A program made the translations under genes and the position numbers. Below, piece after piece: positions 8,988-19,160 of a stretch of 64,000 nucleotides of DNA. Position 1 is the stretch's first letter. Every line of letters starts with the position of its first letter. Source of the DNA: Shewanella litoralis (GTDB taxonomy: Bacteria > Pseudomonadota > Gammaproteobacteria > Enterobacterales > Shewanellaceae); contig NZ_WSRZ01000003.1 in the NCBI RefSeq assembly GCF_009828585.1, forward strand, positions 124,001-188,000, given 5' to 3'. Under the pieces are notes generated by a model. The model saw only the letters and a program-made list of their open reading frames with translations. It searched no databases and had not been told where the DNA came from.

Positions 8988-10106
8988 CTAATCGAGCAAC
9001 TCGACCAACACTCTGGGAGTTAATTTGGTCACTAGCTCATAAGCAATCGTACCAATATGCTCAGCCACTTCTTCAACCGCGAGCGCTTTACCCCACAGTT
9101 GTACACTGTCACCCACTTTATCCTGGGCATCAGCGCCTAAGTCTACAGTTAGCATGTCCATCGACACGCGACCAACGATGGGTACTCTACGGCCATTAAT
9201 CCATACGGGTGTGCCTTCTGGGGCGTTGCGCGGGTAGCCGTCACCATAACCAATAGCGACAACACCTAAACGAGTATCTTGTTTGGCGGTCCAAAATGCA
9301 CCGTAGCCAACACTGTCACCAGCTTTGTGCTCACGTACTGCAATAATGTTAGACACTAACTCCATTGCCGGAATAAGCCGATGATTAGTGCCTTTATCGC
9401 CCACAACCGGGGAGACACCATAAAGCGCGATCCCTGGTCTAATCCAATCAGCCTGGCTTGATGGCCAAAATAATGTACCGGCAGAATTTGCCAACGTTCG
9501 GTCGCCGTCTAAACCACTGATGAGCTCTTCAAACGCATTAATTTGTGTTTGCGTCATCTTGTTATCTGGCTCATCTGCGCAGGCAAAGTGAGTCATTAAA
9601 TGAATAGGCTTAGCCACCTGTGGGCATTGCAATAAACGTTGATAAATACTGTCAAACTGATCCAATGTAAAACCAATACGATGCATACCGGTATCAATTT
9701 TTATCCACACTGTTACCGGTTTATCAAGCTTAATGGTCTCGAGCATTTGCAACTGCGACTCATGATGAACCACTGTATCAATATTATGAGAGACTAATAT
9801 CGGCAAATCAGATTGACGAAAAAAGCCTTCTAACAATAAAAGCTTACCTTCAACTCCGCCAGCGCGAAGCTGCAGTGCTTCTTCAAGTCTTGCTAAACCA
9901 AAACCATCAGCGCCACCATGATATTTACCAACGCTTTCAACAAAATTCAATATCCCTACACTTTCAGCCACATTGAGCAAACCATGGCCATAACCATTGG
10001 CTTTAACCACCGCCATAATTTTACTTTTAGGGGCAATAAGACGCAGTTGCGCCAAGTTACTTTGTAATGCGCAACGGCTGATTTCTGCACGAGGAAACGG
10101 TTTCAA
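8988..10106 (-). CDS. alr: Alanine racemase
   Basis: 372 residues. PLP-dependent enzyme that interconverts L- and D-alanine for peptidoglycan. The PLP lysine is K35 in [12 protein letters not shown]; other family signatures are [19 protein letters not shown] and VGRVSMDML. Between GHGLLNVAE and [14 protein letters not shown] there is an extra stretch of about 13 residues compared with the E. coli enzyme as I remember it, containing a partial internal repeat (AESVG ... VESVG). The gene sits about 120 bases downstream of dnaB on the same strand, the usual gammaproteobacterial pairing, and ends at a bidirectional terminator. Confidence 0.95.
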   Translation of the reverse strand: MKPFPRAEISRCALQSNLAQLRLIAPKSKIMAVVKANGYGHGLLNVAESVGILNFVESVGKYHGGADGFGLARLEEALQLRAGGVEGKLLLLEGFFRQSDLPILVSHNIDTVVHHESQLQMLETIKLDKPVTVWIKIDTGMHRIGFTLDQFDSIYQRLLQCPQVAKPIHLMTHFACADEPDNKMTQTQINAFEELISGLDGDRTLANSAGTLFWPSSQADWIRPGIALYGVSPVVGDKGTNHRLIPAMELVSNIIAVREHKAGDSVGYGAFWTAKQDTRLGVVAIGYGDGYPRNAPEGTPVWINGRRVPIVGRVSMDMLTVDLGADAQDKVGDSVQLWGKALAVEEVAEHIGTIAYELVTKLTPRVLVELLD

Positions 10107-10228
10107 TAGACTGCCTTAATTAAACAATAAAAACATGACTCATGTTGCGGGTACAACCAAAGTATTATTTCGTTAGCTGATGATCATAAATAGCCGCGAA
10201 GTAAAATTAAATATTTGATAATCAATAA

Positions 10229-11635
10229 TTAATCTTCTTCGAACTGCGGCCCAGCATAATTATCAAACCGTGAAAATTGCCCCTGAAAGACCAAACGCAC
10301 ACGACCAATAGGACCGTTACGCTGTTTACCAATAATGATTTCAGCAGTGCCTTTATCTTCAGAGTTGTCGTTATACACCTCATCACGATAAATAAACATA
10401 ATTAAGTCGGCATCCTGCTCAATCGCGCCTGATTCACGTAAGTCTGAGTTAACCGGGCGTTTATCTGCACGTTGCTCTAGTGAGCGGTTAAGCTGAGACA
10501 GTGCAATAACCGGAATTTCGAGCTCTTTTGCTAAGGCTTTTAACGAACGCGAGATTTCTGAAATTTCCAGAGTACGGTTATCTTTTAACGAAGGCACCTG
10601 CATTAACTGCAAGTAATCGATCATAATCATCGACAGGCCACCATGCTCACGGGCAATACGTCTGGCTCGGCTGCGCACTTCGGTTGGGGTTAAGCCTGAA
10701 CCATCATCAATGTACATTTTGCCTTGCTCAAGCATAATCCCCATCGTTGATGAAACACGTGCCCAATCCTCATCATCTAATTGACCGGTACGGATTTTGG
10801 TTTGATCGACGCGGCCAAGTGAGGCCAGCATACGCATCATAATCTGTTCTGACGGCATCTCGAGGCTAAAAATGAGCACAGGCTTGTCTTCATTCATTGC
10901 CGCTTGTTCGCATAAGTTCATTGCAAAGGTGGTTTTACCCATCGATGGACGTGCCGCCACAATGATTAAGTCACCCGCTTGGAAGCCAGCCGTCATTTTG
11001 TCTAAATCGCCAAAACCACTAGATACCCCCGTCACACCATTATGTGGATTGTTGTATAGCTGCTCGATTTTATCGACGGTTTTTTCAAGAATACTTTTGA
11101 TGTTTTCAGGGCCTTCATTGGCGTTTGTACGCATTTCGGCAATTTTGAAAACCTTGCTTTCGGCTAAATCTAATAGTGCACTTGAATCACGGCCTTCTGG
11201 GTTATAACCCGCATCAGCAATTTCATGCGCAACCCCAATCATATCGCGAACCACGGCACGTTCACGTACGATATCAGCGTAAGATAAAATGTTACCGGCA
11301 CTGGGGGTGTTTTTAGCAATTTCGCCTAAATAGGCAAAACCGCCTGCATCGTCTAATTGGTCTTCTATTTCAAGTTGCTCAGAGACGGTAATTAAGTCGA
11401 GCGGCTGCCCAGACTCCATTAACTTTTGCATCGCATTAAAAATCATTCGATGTGAGCGAGAATAAAAATCTTCAGGTACAACCGCTTCAGAAACACGGTC
11501 CCACGCTTCAGCATCTAGCATCAAGCCGCCCAAAACCGACTGTTCAGCCTCAATTGAATGTGGCGGCAGTTTCAATGCATTGACTTCTGCATCTTTTTGC
11601 CTATTTCTGGCTTTAAAAGCACCTTGTTGTGACAT
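10229..11635 (-). CDS. dnaB: Replicative DNA helicase DnaB
   Basis: 468 residues. Hexameric 5'-3' helicase of the replication fork. An N-terminal DnaB domain (LPPHSIEAEQSVLGGLMLD) is followed by the RecA-like helicase domain with Walker A ARPSMGKTTFAMN and Walker B MIMIDYLQLM. There is no intein. The start is the ATG of MSQQGAFKAR at 11635, five bases after GGGAG; a TTG twelve bases upstream is less likely. It lies upstream of alr on the same strand. Confidence 0.97.
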   Translation of the reverse strand: MSQQGAFKARNRQKDAEVNALKLPPHSIEAEQSVLGGLMLDAEAWDRVSEAVVPEDFYSRSHRMIFNAMQKLMESGQPLDLITVSEQLEIEDQLDDAGGFAYLGEIAKNTPSAGNILSYADIVRERAVVRDMIGVAHEIADAGYNPEGRDSSALLDLAESKVFKIAEMRTNANEGPENIKSILEKTVDKIEQLYNNPHNGVTGVSSGFGDLDKMTAGFQAGDLIIVAARPSMGKTTFAMNLCEQAAMNEDKPVLIFSLEMPSEQIMMRMLASLGRVDQTKIRTGQLDDEDWARVSSTMGIMLEQGKMYIDDGSGLTPTEVRSRARRIAREHGGLSMIMIDYLQLMQVPSLKDNRTLEISEISRSLKALAKELEIPVIALSQLNRSLEQRADKRPVNSDLRESGAIEQDADLIMFIYRDEVYNDNSEDKGTAEIIIGKQRNGPIGRVRLVFQGQFSRFDNYAGPQFEED

Positions 11636-11765
11636 TAACGCTCCCAATTTACAACGACTTTATAAAATATGGTATAACACCGTGTCTAAGCTTAAAATGC
11701 TGTCATTTAGAATGAAAAAGACGGCTTCGTCAACGGTTAATAAATTATACATTTAAGGAAAATAC

Positions 11766-14700
11766 ATGCGTATTGCACTTGTTGCAGCATTAGTGCTGAC
11801 ATCCTGTTTTGCTTATGCTGATGAAGGACAATGGCAGCCTTACCAAATGCTATCCATTGCCGACAAGTTACAACAACGTGGTATTGATATTCCTGCCTCA
11901 CAGCTTGCCGACTTAGGCCAATACCCCATGAACGCCGTTGTCAGCTTGGGCTATTGTACCGCCAGTTTTGTATCGCCCCAAGGCCTAGTTGTCACAAACC
12001 ATCATTGTGCCTATCGCGGTATCCAATATAACAGCAAAAAAGAACATAATTATTTGGCAAATGGTTTTTTAGCACATACCCAAGCAGAAGAACCATCGGC
12101 AGGGCCAAATGAGCGCCTTTATATTACTGAGGAAGTGACCGACGTCACCGACAAAGTTCTCGCCAACTTAAGTGATGAGCCTTTAACCCGTTTCGAGCAA
12201 ATCCAAACCAATAGCAAAACATTAGTCAAAGAGTGTGAAATCGACAGTAACTACCGCTGCGAAGTCGATGATTTTCACCATGGTCTTGAGTATTACCTCA
12301 CTAAAAAATTGATTATTCGCGATGTGCGTTTAGTCTACGCCCCACCAGAAACAGTCGGTGGATTTGGCGGTGACATCGACAACTACGAATATCCTCGTCA
12401 TTCAGGTGATTTTACTTTTTTACGCGCATATGTGGGTAAAGACGGTAAACCGGCCTCGTTTAATAAAGACAATGTGCCGTACCAACCTAAAAGTTACCTT
12501 AAAATTAACGCTGACGGTGTTAAAGCAGGCGACGGAATTTTTGTCGCGGGTTATCCAGGGTCAACCAGCCGCTACAACCTCACGAGTGAACTGCAATTTG
12601 CCAGTGATTGGATTTATCCTACTTACGCTAAACGCTATCAATTACAAATTGATACCGTGAATTTTATGGGCGCGGTTGATAAAGAAATTGCTTTAAAATA
12701 TGCCGGTACGATGGCATCGATGGCCAATCGCATGAAAAAGTTCAACGGCCTACTCGATGGCTTTAATGCCACCGACATTGTCGGCATTAAGCAGCAACGT
12801 GAAGATGACTTTTTAGCATGGTTAAAAAAAGATCCAACTGCCAACCAAGACTTGATCAGTAATCTTGAAGCATTACTGACTGAGCAACACCAGCAAGCAA
12901 AAATAAACTACTTCTTTAAAAATGCCCAATCGAGCGAAATGCTCATTACGGCAAGTAAACTGTATCGTTTAGCAAAAGAAAGAAAAAAGCCCAACGACAA
13001 ACGTGAACCAGGGTATCAGCTTAGAGACATGAAAATGTTTAGAGCGGCGCTAAGGCGTATTGATAGCAGCTTTGACCCTGCAGTAGATAAAACATTGTGG
13101 TTACAAGATTTACAAGCTTATGTAAGACAGCCGCTTAGAAATAAAGTGTTTGATAGCGCACTCAGTATTACCGACAACTTTGAAGCATTAGAAGTTAAAG
13201 TTGAAGCCTTATACGCATTAACGGAGCTTACAGACCAAACCAAGCGTCTTGCCTGGATGAAAAAACCAGCCTTGGATTTTGAAGCCAGTGAAGATCCCTT
13301 TATTCGCTTAGCTGTGGCGATCCACGACACCAATATGGCTTTGGAAAAACGCGAAAAAATACTCGACGGCAAGCTATCATCTGCACGCCCAGAGTACATG
13401 AAAGCAATTATTGACTATTACAAGTCTAACAACTGGCCAGTTTACCCAGACGCAAACCGTACATTACGTATTACTTACGGCATGGTCGATGGTTATCTGT
13501 CTAAAGATGCCACCTACAAACAACCTTTTACTCGCCTAGAAGGTTTGCTAGCAAAACACACGGGTAAAGAACCTTATAATGTTCCCGCTAAATTGCTCGC
13601 AGCCATTAAATCTGGCGATCAGGGTGATCATCGTGTCACATCAGTATATAAACAGCAAAGCAACTGTCAGTTTATGTCGTGCCTAGACAAACCAGCAGAT
13701 TTCAACTCGGTACCGGTTAACTTTTTATCCAGCGCAGACACCACAGGTGGCAACTCAGGCTCACCAGTATTTAATGGTAGAGGTGAACTTGTTGGACTTA
13801 ATTTTGACTCAACCTACGAAGCCATTACTAAAGACTGGTTCTTTAACCCAACCATCACCCGCGCTGTCCACGTCGATATTCGTTACATTTTATGGATGAT
13901 GGATAAAGTTGATCACGCTGATAACTTAATTAAAGAATTATCACTGACCAGAAACTCAGACATAGCAGAAGTAATCACGCCTACAAGCACAATCATAGCA
14001 ACAGAAATGATATCGGAAATGCCAGTTGATGTTTCAGTAGAAGCGCAAACCGAAGCACTCGTTGAAGCCAATGCAGAAGTTACTGGAGGGCTGGCAACTG
14101 AAGCAACAGCCGAAGACACAACTGAAGTCGCTGCCGAAGCCGTAACTGAAGTAGTAGCCGAAGCGACAACTGAAACAGCAGCCGAAGCCGTAACTGAAGT
14201 AGTAGCAGAAGTAGTAGCAGAAGTAGTAGCAGAAGTAGTAGCTGAAGCGACAATTGAAGTGGCTGCCGAAGTGACAACTGAAGTAGCTGCCGAAGCCGCA
14301 CCTGAAGCAGTAGTCGAAGCGACAACTGAAACAGCAGCCGAAGCGACAATTGAAGTAACTGCCGAAGCGACAACTGAAGCAGCTGCCGAAGCGACAACTG
14401 AAGCAGCTGCCGAAGCGACAACTGAAACAGCAGCCGAAGCGACAACTGAAACAGCAGCCGAAGCGACAACTGAAACAGTAGCTGAAACGACAACTGCAGT
14501 AGCTGCCGAAGCGACAACTGAAGCAGCTGCCGAAGCGACAACTGAAACAGCAGCCGAAGCGACAACTGAAACAGCAGCCGAAGCGACAACAGAAGCAGTA
14601 GCTGAAGCGACAACAAAAGTACCTGCCGAAGCCGCACCTGAAGCAGTAGTAGAAGCGACAACTGAAGCAGCTGCCGAGACTGTTGCTGCTACCGCTCAAA

Positions 14701-14843
14701 CTGCCGAGCAAAAGAAAGCTGATACAGAAATATCGACAAGCAATGTCAAATCAAAAACAAAGCCCAAGATAGAGACTGAAACTGATAAAGTATCGAGTCA
14801 AGCAAGTGATGCTGAAGAAAAACAACGATCTGAAGTCGAATAA
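11766..14843 (+). CDS. S46 family dipeptidyl-peptidase with long repetitive C-terminal tail
   Basis: 1025 residues, about 300 longer than usual S46 peptidases. Residues 1-725 are a normal S46 core. It has a signal peptide (cleavage near CFAYA; an LTSC lipobox-like site also exists), the catalytic His in VVTNHHCAYRG (H79/H80), an Asp in the GGDIDNYEYPRHSGDF region, and Ser664 in GGNSGSPVFNG. Such enzymes remove dipeptides from peptide N-termini in the periplasm. The position that sets specificity in DPP11 (Arg) and DPP7 (Gly) appears to be Ser682 in GLNFDS. Residues from about 759 to 977 are a low-complexity Ala/Glu/Thr repeat, then a Lys/Glu-rich end. The ATG follows an AAGGA site. It is divergent from dnaB. 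Confidence 0.92.
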   Translation: MRIALVAALVLTSCFAYADEGQWQPYQMLSIADKLQQRGIDIPASQLADLGQYPMNAVVSLGYCTASFVSPQGLVVTNHHCAYRGIQYNSKKEHNYLANGFLAHTQAEEPSAGPNERLYITEEVTDVTDKVLANLSDEPLTRFEQIQTNSKTLVKECEIDSNYRCEVDDFHHGLEYYLTKKLIIRDVRLVYAPPETVGGFGGDIDNYEYPRHSGDFTFLRAYVGKDGKPASFNKDNVPYQPKSYLKINADGVKAGDGIFVAGYPGSTSRYNLTSELQFASDWIYPTYAKRYQLQIDTVNFMGAVDKEIALKYAGTMASMANRMKKFNGLLDGFNATDIVGIKQQREDDFLAWLKKDPTANQDLISNLEALLTEQHQQAKINYFFKNAQSSEMLITASKLYRLAKERKKPNDKREPGYQLRDMKMFRAALRRIDSSFDPAVDKTLWLQDLQAYVRQPLRNKVFDSALSITDNFEALEVKVEALYALTELTDQTKRLAWMKKPALDFEASEDPFIRLAVAIHDTNMALEKREKILDGKLSSARPEYMKAIIDYYKSNNWPVYPDANRTLRITYGMVDGYLSKDATYKQPFTRLEGLLAKHTGKEPYNVPAKLLAAIKSGDQGDHRVTSVYKQQSNCQFMSCLDKPADFNSVPVNFLSSADTTGGNSGSPVFNGRGELVGLNFDSTYEAITKDWFFNPTITRAVHVDIRYILWMMDKVDHADNLIKELSLTRNSDIAEVITPTSTIIATEMISEMPVDVSVEAQTEALVEANAEVTGGLATEATAEDTTEVAAEAVTEVVAEATTETAAEAVTEVVAEVVAEVVAEVVAEATIEVAAEVTTEVAAEAAPEAVVEATTETAAEATIEVTAEATTEAAAEATTEAAAEATTETAAEATTETAAEATTETVAETTTAVAAEATTEAAAEATTETAAEATTETAAEATTEAVAEATTKVPAEAAPEAVVEATTEAAAETVAATAQTAEQKKADTEISTSNVKSKTKPKIETETDKVSSQASDAEEKQRSEVE
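14041..14695 (+). repeat. Degenerate 24-bp in-frame tandem repeat in the S46 peptidase tail
   Basis: The sequence repeats an octapeptide close to EATTETAA (24 bp) with variants EATTEAAA, EVVA and EAAPEAVV. Units near 14380-14600 are almost identical in DNA; those toward both ends are more diverged. The run of GAAGTAGTAGCA near 14200-14240 is a secondary 12-bp expansion. The repeats also create long open frames on the minus strand that are not genes. Confidence 0.9.
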
Positions 14844-14861
14844 TCATTAAATAATCTGTTT

Positions 14862-14889
14862 GGAATGAACATCAAAAGGTGTTCATTCC
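14862..14889 (+). terminator. Hairpin downstream of S46 peptidase gene
   Basis: A perfect 10-bp stem (GGAATGAACA / TGTTCATTCC) with an 8-base loop, 18 bases after the stop. There is no T-run, so it may be an RNA-stabilising hairpin or a weak terminator. Confidence 0.5.
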
Positions 14890-15087
14890 GATAGAACCCT
14901 AACGCCTTTCCAAGCAATACGAATATATTGTCATACTGCGTGAATTTAGTTTATTGATACATTCAATATTGGCAAAGATTGTTAATTATTTTTAGTTTAG
15001 AAGTTCACAGCTAAAGCTCATTCACAAAGCATTATCGGCTGAAAAGTAGGACCGGGTATATGCTGAGCAGTATAAATATCGCCCATA

Positions 15088-15118
15088 AAAAAACACCGCC
15101 CTGAGGCGGTGTTCTTTT
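15088..15118 (-). terminator. Terminator of the rpsF-priB-rpsR-rplI operon
   Basis: Stem AACACCGCC / GGCGGTGTT with a CTGA loop and, on the minus strand, a run of T. It lies just past the rplI stop. Confidence 0.9.
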
Positions 15119-15134
15119 ATGGAGCTAAAGGTAA

Positions 15135-15587
15135 TTAAGCTTCTGCAACAACAGACACTTTAACTACTGCTTTAACTTCAGCGTGTACTTGTACTTCAAC
15201 TTCGAAGTCACCAGTAGTGCGTAAAGCACCTAAAGGTAGACGGACTTCAGATTTAGCAAGTGCTACGCCAGCTGCAGTAACTGCATCAGCGATATCACGG
15301 TTGCCAACTGAACCGAACAATTTACCTTCATCACCTGCTTTAGAAGCAATAACAACTGATTCTAATGCAGTTAATTTTTCAGCACGTGCAGTCGCTGTAG
15401 CTAATTCAGCAGCTAATTTAGCTTCTAATTCAGCACGACGAGCTTCAAATACTTCAGTGTTTGCTGCGTTTGCTACAACCGCTTTACCGTATGGTAAAAG
15501 GAAGTTACGAGCATAACCAGCTTTAACAGAAACCTGGTCGCCTAAGCTACCTAAGTTTGCAACTTTATCTAGCAGAATAACGTTCAT
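15135..15587 (-). CDS. rplI: 50S ribosomal protein L9
   Basis: 150 residues, one more than the E. coli protein as remembered. [20 protein letters not shown] and [17 protein letters not shown] are the L9 N-terminal domain that binds 23S rRNA; a long helix and the C-terminal domain follow. The ATG at 15587 is seven bases after AGAGGA. Last gene of the operon. Confidence 0.98.
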   Translation of the reverse strand: MNVILLDKVANLGSLGDQVSVKAGYARNFLLPYGKAVVANAANTEVFEARRAELEAKLAAELATATARAEKLTALESVVIASKAGDEGKLFGSVGNRDIADAVTAAGVALAKSEVRLPLGALRTTGDFEVEVQVHAEVKAVVKVSVVAEA

Positions 15588-15629
15588 TATCAAATCCTCT
15601 TTATTCGATTAGGAATTAATACTGCAATA

Positions 15630-15869
<240 letters not shown>

Positions 15870-16172
15870 CTAAGTTTTCAATTCGACATTTTCAGCATGC
15901 AAAACTAAACGGTTTTGACCATTTCGTCCTTGTTGTAGTGAAAGAAACCCTTCTACTTCAACCTGCACACCTGCTTGTAATTTATCTGTTACGCTATTAA
16001 AGCGTGGACCACTTAATATCACCTGTATAATGCAGTATACGTTTCGTAATAACTCTGCTTCATATCGCTGTGATTTATGCTCTACCGTTATAACCGTATG
16101 GTTTATCCCGCTAGGGCTATTTAATCGTTTAGTGCGGGTAACCGTACCAAACAACGTTAAGTGATTATTCAC
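15870..16172 (-). CDS. priB: Primosomal replication protein N (PriB)
   Basis: 100 residues forming a single OB fold, the usual length. The protein joins PriA in restart of stalled replication forks and binds single-stranded DNA as a dimer. NHLTLFGTVTRTKRLNSPSG and the C-terminal NRLVLHAENVEL match the family. The start is a GTG at 16172, eight bases after the rpsF stop. Its place between rpsF and rpsR is the classical gammaproteobacterial arrangement. Confidence 0.93.
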   Translation of the reverse strand: MNNHLTLFGTVTRTKRLNSPSGINHTVITVEHKSQRYEAELLRNVYCIIQVILSGPRFNSVTDKLQAGVQVEVEGFLSLQQGRNGQNRLVLHAENVELKT

Positions 16173-16180
16173 AGAATAAA

Positions 16181-16576
16181 TTATTCAGCGTTTTCTTCAG
16201 CGCTTTCTTCTTCATTGCTACGGTCATCAGAAGATGAACGACGTGAATCACGTTCGTCTCTTGCTTTAGCCATAGGAGAAGCTTCAGTAACGGCAACTTT
16301 AGTGCGCATTACCATGTTACGCAGAACAGCGTCGTTGAAACGGAAAGCTGTTTCTAACTCTTCGATAGACTCTGCAGATGCTTCTACGTTCAAAAGAACA
16401 TAGTGAGCTTTATGTAGGTCTTGAATTGGGTATGCCAATTGACGACGGCCCCAATCTTCTAAACGGTGAATTGTACCGTTAGCAGCGGTGATAACACCGG
16501 TGTAACGCTCAATCATACCTGGGACTTGTTCACTTTGATCTGGGTGAACCATAAATACGATTTCGTAATGACGCAT
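16181..16576 (-). CDS. rpsF: 30S ribosomal protein S6
   Basis: 131 residues. [19 protein letters not shown], then [20 protein letters not shown], define S6; the C-terminus is an acidic tail rich in Ser and Glu, as in E. coli. AAGGAG precedes the ATG. First gene of the operon, with a strong promoter upstream. Confidence 0.98.
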   Translation of the reverse strand: MRHYEIVFMVHPDQSEQVPGMIERYTGVITAANGTIHRLEDWGRRQLAYPIQDLHKAHYVLLNVEASAESIEELETAFRFNDAVLRNMVMRTKVAVTEASPMAKARDERDSRRSSSDDRSNEEESAEENAE

Positions 16577-16670
16577 TTATTGCTCCTTACGGTTAAGTAG
16601 CCTCTTTTCTGGCTCAGTCAGACCAATGTGGAGGCAAGGAACGAATTAAAGTGACTGATTTGAGCGCGCG

Positions 16671-16699
16671 ATAATACATAAACACAGACTGAAACTCAA
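16671..16699 (-). promoter_or_regulatory. Sigma-70-like promoter of the rpsF operon
   Basis: On the minus strand, TTGAGT and TATTAT are separated by exactly 17 bases, followed by GCGCGC, a GC-rich discriminator typical of ribosomal promoters. This leaves a leader of about 90 bases before rpsF. Confidence 0.7.
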
Positions 16700-16791
16700 G
16701 TAATAACTCTCTTTTCAGCAAACTTGATTGCAGGTATGATGTCGGCAGTCAAAAACCTTGCGTTTACGCCATCACAGAATAAAGCAATTTA

Positions 16792-17544
16792 ATGATGACC
16801 ATAAAAAAACGAGTTACCACATGCCTCCTCTTCTTATTGTCTGCTCCAGCATGGGCTTTAGTTCCACCCGATTACCAAGAACCGACAACGAGTTTTAATG
16901 CCGAGGTTGAAGCGGGTTTACAGCTAAACAGCGGTAACAACGAAACAAAAAACTTCAACGGCCGCACTTATTTAACGTATGACACGTTAAAAACTAAGCA
17001 AGAAGGAACCGTCAAAGTTTATTATGCCGCCGATGGCAGCGAGTCAACGGCAGAAAAGTATGAATTGTTTTTACAGTCTAACTACAAGTTACAACGCGGT
17101 TATGTATTCGGCCGTGGCGAATTAACTTGGAACGAATTTGGCTCTTACACCCGTATTACAACGATATCAAGCGGTTATGGTTTTGATTTAATCAAAAACA
17201 ACCGCACTAAACTCAGCCTTGAAGCCGGCCCAGGTTACCGTTACGACCAACCACAAGCCAGTACCGAAGACCCTTATCCAGATGAAAACCGTGATGTCAT
17301 TCTGCGTTCTGCTGCAAAATACAATGTAAAATTACAAGAATACACCAGCTTTAATGCTGATATAACGGCTGAAACCGGTTTAGACAATAATACATTAACC
17401 CTTGATATGAGTTATAAAAATACCTTTATTCAAGATTGGGCATTTAAAATTGGCATGAACATCAAGTACACTGAAGTCGTCCCTGAAGACAGTAAAAATA
17501 CCGATACAGTAACGACTTTCAACTTGTTATATACGTTTCAATAA
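16792..17544 (+). CDS. DUF481 family outer membrane protein
   Basis: 250 residues. A signal peptide ends near SAPAWA. The mature protein is a predicted beta-barrel with the family-typical GLQLNSGNNETKNFNGR near the N-terminus (the salt-induced YdiY-like family) and ends in FNLLYTFQ. The function of DUF481 proteins is unknown. Two consecutive ATG codons (16792, 16795) could start it and no strong ribosome site is seen. It is divergent from rpsF and appears monocistronic. Confidence 0.85.
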   Translation: MMTIKKRVTTCLLFLLSAPAWALVPPDYQEPTTSFNAEVEAGLQLNSGNNETKNFNGRTYLTYDTLKTKQEGTVKVYYAADGSESTAEKYELFLQSNYKLQRGYVFGRGELTWNEFGSYTRITTISSGYGFDLIKNNRTKLSLEAGPGYRYDQPQASTEDPYPDENRDVILRSAAKYNVKLQEYTSFNADITAETGLDNNTLTLDMSYKNTFIQDWAFKIGMNIKYTEVVPEDSKNTDTVTTFNLLYTFQ

Positions 17545-17629
17545 TAATTCAACGTAAGTGAAATGAAGCGCAACAAGCCATTCATTCAGTAAGGTGTAAA
17601 GACCTTACTGAAACTTTCGAGGCGCAGTT

Positions 17630-19057
17630 ATGGACAGCCCGCTACGCAGTTTTGCATCATTATATAGCACCACCTTTTTAATGGTGCTCGCCGCAGGTCT
17701 TCTCACCACGTACTTAGGTTTAAGCCTGACCAATATGGATGTGCCACAAATATGGATTGGCGGCATGATGTCGGCTTACTATATTGGCCTTGTGTGTGGC
17801 TCAAAAGTGGGCCATAAACTGATTGCACAAGTGGGTCACATCCGTGCCTTTGTTGCTTGTGCAGGAATTGTCACAGCCTCTGCGCTAGGTCATGCACTCA
17901 TTGATAACTTAACCATATGGTTAATATTGCGCCTTGCTGTTGGCATGGGAATGATGTGTCAATATATGGTGCTAGAGAGCTGGCTAAACGAACAAGCAGA
18001 AACGAATCAGCGCGGTACGGTGTTTGCCAGCTACATGATTGTCTCCTACCTGGGGTTAATGGCGGGCCAGGGTGCAATTAGCTTATACCCAGAGCTTGGC
18101 ATTGAACCACTGCTGTTAATCGCCATTTGTTTTGCATTGTGTATCGTGCCCATTTCAATTACACGTAGAATCCACCCGGAACCCCTCACACCTGCACCAT
18201 TAAAAATGGGCCATTTTTGGCAACGTGCACCACAAGCATTGTCAACGGTTGCGCTAGGCAGCATGATAGTCGGTTGTTTTTATGGCTTAGCGCCTTCTTA
18301 CGCCACCGCAAAAGGGATCGATCCTGAACATGTCGCGATGTACATGTCATGTACCATTTTCGCAGGCCTACTAGCACAATGGCCAATGGGTAAATTATCG
18401 GACATTATTTCGCGCAGCCTACTGATTAGAATTAATTGTGCGTTACTTGGTGTGCTGGTATTAATTATTACCATAGTGCCGTTTCATTCGGTTTACTCGC
18501 TGATACTCACCAGCTTGTTTGGTATTCTGGCTTTTACGTTATATCCATTAGCCACTGCGTTAGCCAACTCACGAGTCGAACAACATGAGCGTGTTGGTCT
18601 ATCTGCCACGATATTGGTCACCTTTGGTATTGGTGCCAGTATTGGACCACTTATCGCATCAGGACTAATGCAAGCCATGGGCGACCAAATGCTCTACGGG
18701 TTTATGGCAATTTGCTCGTTTACCTTGCTTGGCAGACTCATTTGGGTTAATCAGCGCCAAAAAGCAGAACAGTTCTCTACGGGCGATTATGTCATGGCCG
18801 GTGGAGACTTAGTCAGTTCGCCATTAGCAGCGTCACTGGATCCAAGGGTGAATGTAGAAATGGTTAACGAACAGATGATTTATCCTGCTGATGATGCCTT
18901 TGATAGACTCGACGATAACATTGACGATGAGCAAGATGATGCAGAAGATAAGCCAGATTATAACTCAGCATATGCCAATGTAATGAACGACGACGAAACC
19001 ATTGATAAAGAAGATGTTGATGATGAAGATGTTGATAACGAGATGAGCCGGCGCTAG
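17630..19057 (+). CDS. MFS transporter, YcaD-like, with acidic C-terminal tail
   Basis: 475 residues with about twelve hydrophobic segments over residues 10-385, typical of the major facilitator superfamily. The region with GLVCGSKVGHKLIAQVGH between helices 2 and 3 and ESWLNEQAE after helix 4 resembles the YcaD subfamily, whose substrate is unknown. Residues beyond about 390 form a soluble tail. Its last 50 residues are strongly acidic (IDDEQDDAEDKPDYN; EDVDDEDVDNEMSRR), longer than I expect for YcaD. A terminator follows immediately. Confidence 0.85.
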   Translation: MDSPLRSFASLYSTTFLMVLAAGLLTTYLGLSLTNMDVPQIWIGGMMSAYYIGLVCGSKVGHKLIAQVGHIRAFVACAGIVTASALGHALIDNLTIWLILRLAVGMGMMCQYMVLESWLNEQAETNQRGTVFASYMIVSYLGLMAGQGAISLYPELGIEPLLLIAICFALCIVPISITRRIHPEPLTPAPLKMGHFWQRAPQALSTVALGSMIVGCFYGLAPSYATAKGIDPEHVAMYMSCTIFAGLLAQWPMGKLSDIISRSLLIRINCALLGVLVLIITIVPFHSVYSLILTSLFGILAFTLYPLATALANSRVEQHERVGLSATILVTFGIGASIGPLIASGLMQAMGDQMLYGFMAICSFTLLGRLIWVNQRQKAEQFSTGDYVMAGGDLVSSPLAASLDPRVNVEMVNEQMIYPADDAFDRLDDNIDDEQDDAEDKPDYNSAYANVMNDDETIDKEDVDDEDVDNEMSRR

Positions 19058-19065
19058 CCGCGAAA

Positions 19066-19102
19066 ACAAAAACGGCGATAATTATATTATCGCCGTTTTT
19101 GT
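19066..19102. terminator. Terminator between MFS gene and rlmB
   Basis: Stem AAACGGCGATAAT / ATTATCGCCGTTT with a short loop and a T-run; the A-run on the other side makes it usable by the convergent rlmB. Confidence 0.92.
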
Positions 19103-19160
19103 CGTAGTGCTATCGCTAACAATTAAACTCGTTAACTGAGTTAAATTGGTAACTGAGGTA

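Noticed and set aside
14034-14711. Long minus-strand frames rich in Leu/Gln or Cys/Phe/Gly
   Set aside because: They are antisense shadows of the 24-bp repeat in the S46 peptidase tail.
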